This document shows positions 6,851-12,151 of a stretch of 12,151 bases of DNA, piece after piece; position 1 is the stretch's first letter; each line of letters opens with the position of its first letter. A program made the position numbers and the translations under genes. The notes under the pieces were generated by a model, which saw only the letters and a program-made list of their open reading frames with translations, did not search any database and was not told where the DNA came from. Origin of the DNA: an uncultured Collinsella sp. (GTDB lineage Bacteria > Actinomycetota > Coriobacteriia > Coriobacteriales > Coriobacteriaceae); the NCBI GenBank assembly GCA_900548815.1, contig URLR01000055.1:1-12151 (forward strand), read 5' to 3'.

Positions 6851-7672
6851 ATGGACACCACCTTCAGCCACATCAAAGCCGTGTTCTGCGATATCGACGG
6901 CACGCTGCTCACGAGCCAGCACACGGTGTCCCCGCGCACCGTGGCGGCGATCCGCGCCCTGCGCGAGCGCGGCGTGCTCTTTGGCCTGTGCACCGGGCGC
7001 GACGCCCACGCGACCGAGGCCATGTACGAGCTCTGGGGCATCGAAGGCCTGGTGGACGTGATGGTGGGCTGCGGTGGCGCCGAGGTCATCGACCGCGCGC
7101 ACGACATCAACGAGCTGAGCTATCCGCTGCCGGGCGAGACCATCGCGCGCATCTGCAAGCACATGGCGGACCTTCCGGCAACACCCGTCTGCCCCCGAGA
7201 CGGCGTGTTCTACGTGCCCGAGAGCAACGCGTGCGTCGAGCACCTGTCGCGCGTCGACGGCGTGCCCTACCAGGTGGTCGATTTTGCCGAGTTTTTGCGC
7301 GAGCCGCAGCCCAAGGTGATGTTTACCATGGCGCCAGAGGTAATGCCGCGGGTGATTGAGCGAGCATCGACGTTTGCCGACGACACCGTCAAGGCGGCGG
7401 CTCTGCAAACCACGCAGCGGCTCTACGAGTTCATGGATCCGCGCGTGTCCAAGACGCGCGGCCTTGTGCGCGTGGCGGAGCTCAACGACATGGAGCTCCA
7501 GGACATCTGCGTGTTTGGTGATGCGGACAACGACACCTGCATGGTGGCCGACGCCGGCGTGGGCGTGGCCATGACAAACGGCAGCGACGCCACCCGTGCC
7601 GCCGCCGACTTTGTAACCGCGAGCAACGACAAAGACGGCATCGCGATCTTTATCGAGGAGCATCTGCTGTAG
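6851..7672 (+). CDS. Cof-type HAD-IIB family phosphatase
   Basis: A 273-residue soluble phosphatase of the Cof/HAD-IIB family; these hydrolyse phosphate from small metabolites such as sugar phosphates, nucleotides or cofactors. All four HAD motifs are visible: DIDGT with nucleophile D14 and acid/base D16, T48 in LCTGRD, K201 in VSKTRGL, and the Mg-binding GDADND (223-228). The region between about residues 80 and 190 is the family's C2 cap. Length is normal. The start ATG 6851 has AGAAAGG at 6839-6845. The gene stands alone: the upstream stretch is full of hairpins and a hairpin follows 13 bases after the stop. Substrate is not predictable. No truncation or missing residue seen. Confidence 0.94.
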   Translation: MDTTFSHIKAVFCDIDGTLLTSQHTVSPRTVAAIRALRERGVLFGLCTGRDAHATEAMYELWGIEGLVDVMVGCGGAEVIDRAHDINELSYPLPGETIARICKHMADLPATPVCPRDGVFYVPESNACVEHLSRVDGVPYQVVDFAEFLREPQPKVMFTMAPEVMPRVIERASTFADDTVKAAALQTTQRLYEFMDPRVSKTRGLVRVAELNDMELQDICVFGDADNDTCMVADAGVGVAMTNGSDATRAAADFVTASNDKDGIAIFIEEHLL

Positions 7673-7685
7673 TGCAGGGGGAGAA

Positions 7686-7718
7686 CCGCCACAAAGGGGA
7701 CAGGCGCCTTTGCGGTGG
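7686..7718. repeat. Hairpin family 2, copy C
   Basis: Arms CCGCCACAAAGG (7686-7697) and CCTTTGCGGTGG (7707-7718) pair with one G-T and one A-C position, around a loop GGACAGGCG. It starts 13 bases after the HAD stop and may terminate that transcript, but no T-run follows. Same consensus as the hairpins at 6582 and 6732. Confidence 0.7.
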
Positions 7719-7797
7719 CCTCAGGCGATTTGGGCGAATTGATGCCTAAAATCTGCGCGAAAATTCAAATATTGTTGTCTGAACATCACGCTTCTAA

Positions 7798-7862
7798 CTA
7801 CCGATGGGTTAAAGATATTCCCATCAATTTGGTAGTCTATTCATCCCGGTTAATGACCTACC
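7798..7862 (+). repeat. Alternative-pairing inverted repeats
   Basis: GGTAG at 7831-7835 can pair with CTACC upstream (7798-7802), extending the stem GATGGG/CCCATC (7803-7808 and 7820-7825), or with CTACC downstream (7858-7862), next to the perfect hairpin at 7863-7889. The two pairings exclude each other, as in attenuators or riboswitches. Short arms can occur by chance, so function is inference. Confidence 0.4.
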
Positions 7863-7889
7863 GTGAACGGTCGATTTTCGACCGTTCAC
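7863..7889. repeat. Perfect 12-bp inverted repeat
   Basis: GTGAACGGTCGA (7863-7874), spacer TTT, and its exact complement (7878-7889). As RNA it is a very stable hairpin; as DNA it could be an operator for a dimeric regulator. There is no T-run, so it is not a classical terminator. It lies about 190 bases after the HAD stop and 290 before the adhesin, at the edge of the AT-rich island. Confidence 0.75.
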
Positions 7890-7927
7890 AGGATGCATGC
7901 TCTTGAGCAAAATGTTGTGCAAATAAA

Positions 7928-7933
7928 TATAAT
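7928..7933 (+). promoter_or_regulatory. Candidate -10 box (distal promoter)
   Basis: A perfect TATAAT. The best upstream hexamer is TTGAGC (7903-7908, 4/6) at a long 19-base spacing. In AT-rich DNA such boxes arise by chance, so this is a weaker candidate than the box at 8094. Confidence 0.35.
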
Positions 7934-8093
7934 GCTATTAAAAAATGATAACTAGCTTAATTACCAGTAGAAATAGATATTTCATAGCGAATAAACGAAG
8001 GTAAATCCGAGCAAATGTCAAGAGAATTGAGAATTCGCTACAAAACTATCGGTATTTTTGCTTAGATGTTCAAACAATCGTTACAATATGTAC

Positions 8094-8099
8094 TATAAT
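8094..8099 (+). promoter_or_regulatory. Probable -10 box of adhesin promoter
   Basis: A perfect TATAAT, 77 bases before the adhesin ATG. The -35 is poor (TTCAAA at 8069-8074, 19-base spacing), which suggests an activator-dependent promoter. The expected start point, about 8105-8108, falls in the inverted repeat at 8102-8122. Confidence 0.55.
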
Positions 8100-8101
8100 C
8101 G

Positions 8102-8122
8102 TGCGCAATTACAGATTGCGCA
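8102..8122. promoter_or_regulatory. Inverted repeat at predicted transcription start
   Basis: A perfect 8-bp inverted repeat, TGCGCAAT and ATTGCGCA, with a 5-base spacer. Its position directly downstream of the -10 box fits either an operator that blocks initiation or a 5'-end hairpin stabilising the mRNA. Confidence 0.5.
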
Positions 8123-8176
8123 GATACGTTTGATAGTGAAAGAGCAAGATCGCGGTCTCTTGGGGAGGAGACATCG

Positions 8177-11173
8177 ATGAAAGCGAATTCAGAAAAAACT
8201 AAGCAGAGTAAAAAAGCGACGCGTCGTGTACTGGCAGGCGTTTTGTGCGGAGCATCCGTGTTGAGCCTGGTACTGTCGCTCGTCATGCCTCCAATCTCGC
8301 AGGCCATTGCCAACGATGCCCAGACAGTTTCTACCGAGGAAACTGTGATGGGGGGGGGTTCCTCAAGTGAGTCTACTGATGTAGACAACACCAACAACGG
8401 GGATACCGAAAACCAGAATAGTGACGACGCCGAGGCCGATGAGACTGGCTCTTCAAATGACGTTGAGCAGAATCAGGCTGAGGATCAGCTCGAGGACGAG
8501 CAACGGGGTGAAGACGGTGAGACGTCGGATGGCAATGCTGTAAAGGCGGCCGCGGAAGGCGGGCAGACTGAAACGGCATCCGACAAGATAGATAGCGCGG
8601 AAAAGCTGAAATCTGGACTGGAGGCGGCAAGCGGCGCAGCCAACTTCGAACTTGTGAGCGATATTAATATCAGCACGAATATTCTGCTCGACGAAGACGG
8701 TAGCAATATCACGCTGGATCTAAACGGCCATAAGATTAAGTATTCGAATAAAGATCAGCCTCTGTTCAACATCACTAAAGGTGCAACGTTAACCGTCAAG
8801 GATAATGAGCAGACTGCAATGGATATTCCGACTGGCGACAAATTCGTTTGCCAGAATAATTCGCTCAGCAAAAATGGTAACCCTGCTTCCATGATCTACG
8901 ACACTTCCAATATCCCTACCAATCTCACCTATTATGTAACTGGATCGTCTGTTAAGGCGGGCGACACCAGTACTACCGAGACTCTGTATAAACATGAAAC
9001 GAGTATCGGCGGTGCCATCGTGGCATGTGCTGACAAAGACAACCTGAATCATGACTACCTGAAACTCATTAATCTCTATGCAACCAACGACAAGGGTGGT
9101 ACGTTCAATCTCAAGAGTGGCGTGATTACGCAACAGAAAAATATCAGTGTTAACAGTTTGGTTTATGCCGAGAAAGGTTCTACCGTCAATATGAGCGGTG
9201 GCTACGTTTGCGGTGCAACCTCTAATAGCCAAGGCGCAGGCATCGAACTTGGCGTCAAGGACGGCAAAGGTGCCACTTTCAACCTCACCGGTGGCGTGAT
9301 TGCAGGTAACCGCGCTCCCAATGGCGGCGGTGTATACGCTAACGGCGCCGATGTGTACCCTAAAGACCCTGAAACCAACATGACCAAAATCAACATGACC
9401 GGTGGCATAATCTCCGGTAATAGCACACTCAACGCGGGACTCGGTGGCGGCATTATGGCCAAGGGCGGCATCGTGACCGTTTCTGGTGGCTATATCACGA
9501 ATAATAGAATGGTTCAGTTCTGCGGCCACGATGGCTGGGGTGACCATGGCGGCGCTGGGCTTGCTGCCAATAACGGCGCCCATGTCACCATTTCCGGTGG
9601 CCAGATTACTGGCAATTATTCTGAAGAAGCTGGTGGTGGCGTTTACGTTACCGATCTTGGTCGAGACGGTTCTCGCAAGGATATGGCATGGCTCAACATT
9701 ACGGGAGGAATTATTGCCTCTAACGTGAGCTTCCGATCTGAGGGCGCTGGTATCCGCGTTGGCCAGATGGTCGATGCGATGATTAACGGCACTGAAGGCA
9801 ATAAAGTCTATATCACTAACAATTACTGCATGTCTCGCTTTGACTGGGGCGGCGGCGGCATCTTTGTCCAGGGAAACTCGAATGCGGGTAAGGAATATAC
9901 TGCTGGTAGATTATTTGTATACAACTCGTACATTAGCAGCAATACCGCCGGTGGCTATGGTGGTGGCGTTGCAGTCTGCCCGACGGGCAAGACGCTGGTG
10001 ACGAACACTGACGGCACTGCAATCTTTGGCAATATATCTGCTGGCAATGAGCAAAATGCTGATGGCGATGAGCAGAATGCCAACGGTTACGATCCGGCAA
10101 CTAACAGTGGTAATGAAGGCAAGCCCCATCTTTCAAGTGGCGGTAGCGAAAAGAATCAAGATCAAGATGCATACAACTCGGAGAAGTTCCGCGAGAACGG
10201 CCATGCCGATTTCTTCCTTGCGGCAAAGGATGGCCATAAGGAACCGCTTGCGGCAATAATCGGCAAGATGCTCGGCGGCGGAGACGCCAAGTATTCGGGA
10301 AGCAAAGAGCTCAATGAAGCTATAAAAATTCCTGCCGATGGCGGCGTGCAGATTTATCGGAGTATCGGATTGACTTCGGATGTTCATGTTGGCGACGCTG
10401 AAGCAAATAATGCACAGGCGGCTGCTACAACCTTCATCACGGGCAACTATTCCTGGGACCATGGCGGTGGCATCATGTCGAATGGCGACCTGTACCTGGG
10501 TCAGCCTGCGGATACATACGTCTATCCGAGCCTTAAACTGAAGGCGTCAAAGGCGCTGAAAAATAAGCAAACCGGAGTAGAAGAAACGCTCGCCAAAGAT
10601 CAGTTCTCCTTCGCTGTCTATCGCAGGGATTCGGCCACTGCGACGATGCCCTCTTGGAACAAAGATGAATTCAACAATGGCGGCTGCACCTTGGTCGGAA
10701 CTGCCAAGAATGAAGCTGACGGCAACATCACGTTTGACCTTGGCGAACAGTTCATTGATAAGACTGTTGAGGCTAACAAGATTACATACTACTTGGTCGA
10801 ACAGACCGGTGGAGTCTCTGGCATTGAGTACGACCACACTGTGTACGAGATCGAGGTGCAGCTCACGGACAACAAAACTTTGCTCATGAAGGTGCCGAAA
10901 AAGGATGATCCGAACGATAACGTGGAGCTTTACGTTCATAACTGCACGATCGCAAGCGTGAGCGTGACCAGGCACTCCGAGGATCAAAGCAGCCCGCTGG
11001 GTGGGGTGCAGCCGGGTGAAGACGGCTACTATTCAATTGGTTGCTCCGATGGATCAAAGACCTTCACCAACAAGTACACTCTGTACACCTCCAGCGGCTC
11101 TTGGAAGCCCATGGCGACCAAGGTCGTTGAGGGCGGCGAGATGAAGGGGTTTACGCTCGAGTTTGCGGATTAA
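8177..11173 (+). CDS. Secreted beta-helix surface adhesin with isopeptide (FctA/Spy0128-like) domain, frameshifted before its anchor
   Basis: A 998-residue frame starting at ATG 8177 behind GGGGAGGAG (8162-8170). Residues 1-45 are a signal peptide: basic stretch KKATRR, hydrophobic core, probable cleavage after AIA. Residues 50-130 are an acidic, Ser/Asn-rich low-complexity stalk. From about 145, and densely from 305 to 610, there are nine or so rungs of about 30 residues with motifs such as MTGGIISGN and GGGVYANG, typical of right-handed parallel beta-helices in adhesins. Residues about 615-745 are an acidic, Asn/Asp-rich insertion, followed by one more rung (FITGNYSWDHGGGI). Residues about 785-972 form a streptococcal-pilin-type isopeptide domain with likely K792, E875 and N965 (LKASK, YYLVEQ, FTNKY). 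A second such domain starts at K982 (MATKVVEGGEMKGFTLEF) but is cut by TAA at 11171. The rest continues in other frames to 11691. As written it would be secreted, not anchored. G+C is lower than in the flanking genes. Confidence 0.88.
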   Translation: MKANSEKTKQSKKATRRVLAGVLCGASVLSLVLSLVMPPISQAIANDAQTVSTEETVMGGGSSSESTDVDNTNNGDTENQNSDDAEADETGSSNDVEQNQAEDQLEDEQRGEDGETSDGNAVKAAAEGGQTETASDKIDSAEKLKSGLEAASGAANFELVSDINISTNILLDEDGSNITLDLNGHKIKYSNKDQPLFNITKGATLTVKDNEQTAMDIPTGDKFVCQNNSLSKNGNPASMIYDTSNIPTNLTYYVTGSSVKAGDTSTTETLYKHETSIGGAIVACADKDNLNHDYLKLINLYATNDKGGTFNLKSGVITQQKNISVNSLVYAEKGSTVNMSGGYVCGATSNSQGAGIELGVKDGKGATFNLTGGVIAGNRAPNGGGVYANGADVYPKDPETNMTKINMTGGIISGNSTLNAGLGGGIMAKGGIVTVSGGYITNNRMVQFCGHDGWGDHGGAGLAANNGAHVTISGGQITGNYSEEAGGGVYVTDLGRDGSRKDMAWLNITGGIIASNVSFRSEGAGIRVGQMVDAMINGTEGNKVYITNNYCMSRFDWGGGGIFVQGNSNAGKEYTAGRLFVYNSYISSNTAGGYGGGVAVCPTGKTLVTNTDGTAIFGNISAGNEQNADGDEQNANGYDPATNSGNEGKPHLSSGGSEKNQDQDAYNSEKFRENGHADFFLAAKDGHKEPLAAIIGKMLGGGDAKYSGSKELNEAIKIPADGGVQIYRSIGLTSDVHVGDAEANNAQAAATTFITGNYSWDHGGGIMSNGDLYLGQPADTYVYPSLKLKASKALKNKQTGVEETLAKDQFSFAVYRRDSATATMPSWNKDEFNNGGCTLVGTAKNEADGNITFDLGEQFIDKTVEANKITYYLVEQTGGVSGIEYDHTVYEIEVQLTDNKTLLMKVPKKDDPNDNVELYVHNCTIASVSVTRHSEDQSSPLGGVQPGEDGYYSIGCSDGSKTFTNKYTLYTSSGSWKPMATKVVEGGEMKGFTLEFAD
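8350..8358 (+). repeat. G9 homopolymer in adhesin coding region (candidate phase-variation tract)
   Basis: Nine consecutive G span codons 58-61 just after the signal peptide. In the present length the frame is open. With ten G the frame reads TTC CTC AAG then TGA; with eight it reaches TAG nine codons later. Any single-base slip therefore turns the protein off. This is the classical layout of a contingency locus; actual variation is not shown by one sequence. Confidence 0.7.
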
Positions 11174-11691
11174 TACAAAGTTCAAAGGAGATAGTCTCAA
11201 GACTGTGACGACCTCTGCGACGGGCACGAATCCTCAAACGTTGATCTTTGATCCCATCAGCTATGACTTGAGCAAACTCGAGGGTGGGGATACCACCAAA
11301 CACGGTGCTTCCAAGACCTTCACGTACTACGTGCGTGAGAAGAACGATAGCTCGATTTCCTCGCATTACAAGTTCGATCAGTCGGTCTATAAGTTCACGG
11401 TTGTTGCAACGGACAATACCGAGGGAACCATCAACTGCAAGGTGACCTACAGGAAGGGAACCGTTAACCCCAAAGGTGAGTGGACGGCAGACGCCAGTAC
11501 CGCAGAAGAGACGTTCGCCGACGACACCACCCCCCACCTTCACCAACACCTACTCCACCTCTTTGCCCCTTTCTGGTATGTCGGGCGTCACTCTGACGTA
11601 CCTTGCCGGCGCGGCGGTGCTTTGCGCTGCTGCGGCCTGGATGCACATTCGTCGCAAGGCGAATGCGAAGGGAGGTGAGCGTCGTGAATAA
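11163..11691 (+). pseudogene. Out-of-frame C-terminal remainder of the adhesin: second isopeptide domain and LPLSG sorting signal
   Basis: This is the continuation of the upstream gene, not an independent gene. From 11169 to about 11535 the correct protein is in frame 0 and carries the rest of an isopeptide domain: IFDPISYDLSKLEG, TFTYYVREKND (catalytic-type Glu), and YKFTVVATDN. At the C6 run 11530-11535 the frame shifts again; read with one C fewer it gives DDTTPTFTNTYS (closing Asn), then the sorting signal LPLSG (11563-11577), a hydrophobic span and IRRKANAK, ending at TAA 11689-11691. Each break is one surplus base or equivalent (+1). Left unshifted, frame 0 runs to TGA at 11676-11678 as nonsense His/Leu/Arg sequence. 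Causes could be real mutation, phase variation at C5/C6, or consensus error. The Nextera adapter indicates Illumina data, where short-homopolymer indel errors are uncommon. Confidence 0.82.
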
Positions 11692-12151
11692 GAAAGTTTG
11701 CTCCTTCCCGATCTTGTTTGCGCTGCTTGCCCTCCTGATCGGCACCTGCGCGGTTGTGTTCCCCGCTTCCGCGCAGGCCGCGTCGACCTCGACCGGTTCC
11801 ATCACGGTGAGCGGCACCGTGGCGCGCAGCTACGACGCCCACCAGATCTTTAGCGCCAACGTCGTCGACGGCGACAACGACGCCAAGATCGCCACCGACC
11901 TCGCCTGGGCAAGCGATGCCGTGCGCGACGCCGCGCTGCCCGTGCTGCACAGCGCCGGCATGCCCAAATCCCAGACCACCGCGCAGGAAGCTGCCGAGTG
12001 GCTCAACACCGATTCCCACCTTACGAGCGCGCTGAGCGCACAGCTCGCTCGTTCCCTCCAGAGCTCTGGCGCCGTGCCCGTGGCCCTTAACGCGGGCACG
12101 GCGGCCGAGCTGCCCTGCGGCTACTGGCTCATCGTCGCCGACGACGACGCC
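11684..12151 (+). CDS. Sortase-type pilin precursor, N-terminal part (3'-truncated by window)
   Basis: An open frame from GTG 11684 to the window edge (156 codons, no stop). GGGAGG (11670-11675) precedes it; an in-frame GTG at 11675 is possible but overlaps the ribosome site. Residues 1-32 are a clear signal peptide (NKKVC, a Leu/Ala/Ile-rich core, ASAQA cleavage region). The mature start, SITVSGTVARSYDAHQIFSAN, resembles the N-terminal domain of SpaA/FimA-like LPXTG pilins (TITVTGTVxGxxYxAYQIF), and CGYWLIVADDDA near the edge resembles the GYYLV strand of that domain. The gene overlaps the end of the adhesin by 8 bases, so the two are probably co-transcribed: a tip or accessory adhesin followed by a shaft pilin. 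The isopeptide residues, the LPXTG motif and the pilin-specific sortase would lie beyond the edge. G+C is again high. Confidence 0.85.
   Translation, partial: MNKKVCSFPILFALLALLIGTCAVVFPASAQAASTSTGSITVSGTVARSYDAHQIFSANVVDGDNDAKIATDLAWASDAVRDAALPVLHSAGMPKSQTTAQEAAEWLNTDSHLTSALSAQLARSLQSSGAVPVALNAGTAAELPCGYWLIVADDDA

Larger units (their letters stand above)
7673..8176. other. Gene-free stretch with sharp GC-to-AT shift
   Basis: These 504 bases separate the HAD gene from the adhesin. Up to about 7740 the sequence is GC-rich like its neighbours; from there to about 8150 it becomes strongly AT-rich (for example 7915-8000). It contains the hairpins and promoter-like boxes listed separately. A short open frame at 7715-7906 has no ribosome site and no recognisable motif. 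The composition change marks the left edge of the surface-protein locus and suggests a horizontally acquired or silenced regulatory region. Confidence 0.7.

Noticed and set aside
6667..7359. 230-residue plus-strand frame overlapping the HAD gene
   Set aside because: It begins in a palindrome and then reads the HAD gene out of frame as Arg/Ala/His-rich sequence.
7715..7906. 63-residue open frame after the HAD gene
   Set aside because: No ribosome site and no recognisable protein; it spans hairpins and the composition boundary.
11163..11678. Independent 171-residue gene
   Set aside because: It has no ribosome site, begins within the isopeptide domain and ends in nonsense past the C6 run; it is a frame fragment of the adhesin.

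Overview
The window looks like a piece of a Collinsella-type (Coriobacteriia, gut actinobacterium) metagenomic assembly. The basis is high-G+C housekeeping genes, GTG starts with strong Shine-Dalgarno sites, a MoaC-MobB fusion, a Coriobacteriia-style nuclease-like hypothetical gene, and an LPXTG/pilin locus with isopeptide domains. This assignment is inference from protein style, not a search. The first 39 bases are not biological: bases 7-39 are the Illumina Nextera Read 1 adapter, so the left contig edge is artificial and the first gene is cut by it.

Layout. (1) 40-2584: two overlapping half-transporter genes that form a heterodimeric ABC exporter. The first subunit has the degenerate catalytic site and the second the consensus one. 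(2) 2800-3837: a putative PD-(D/E)XK/DUF559-like nuclease gene broken by one in-frame TGA, flanked by two same-orientation copies of a 65-bp palindromic element. (3) 4071-6432: moaA followed 4 bases later by a moaC-mobB fusion, for molybdenum cofactor synthesis and nucleotide attachment. (4) 6433-6850: a gene-free stretch packed with palindromes of at least three kinds, including a third, inverted copy of the 65-bp element. (5) 6851-7672: a Cof-type HAD phosphatase. (6) 7673-8176: a gene-free stretch that shifts abruptly from GC-rich to AT-rich and carries several hairpins and two perfect TATAAT boxes. (7) 8177-12151: a surface-adhesion locus. A large secreted beta-helix adhesin with two isopeptide-type domains is frameshifted before its sorting signal, and is followed with an 8-base overlap by a signal-peptide-bearing pilin-like gene that runs off the window.

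How the parts work together. MoaA and MoaC act in succession to make cyclic pyranopterin monophosphate, and the MobB domain would serve the last, nucleotide-attachment stage. The remaining Moco genes are not in the window. The adhesin and pilin are probably co-transcribed parts of a sortase-assembled surface structure whose sortase would lie beyond the right edge.

Most interesting signals: a G9 tract near the 5' end of the adhesin, where gain or loss of one base gives an immediate stop (a textbook phase-variation switch); a second frame break at a C6 run just before the cell-wall anchor; the family of exactly 65-bp palindromes, two copies of which bracket a nuclease-like gene; and a second hairpin family whose stems share a CCRYCACAA core with the first.
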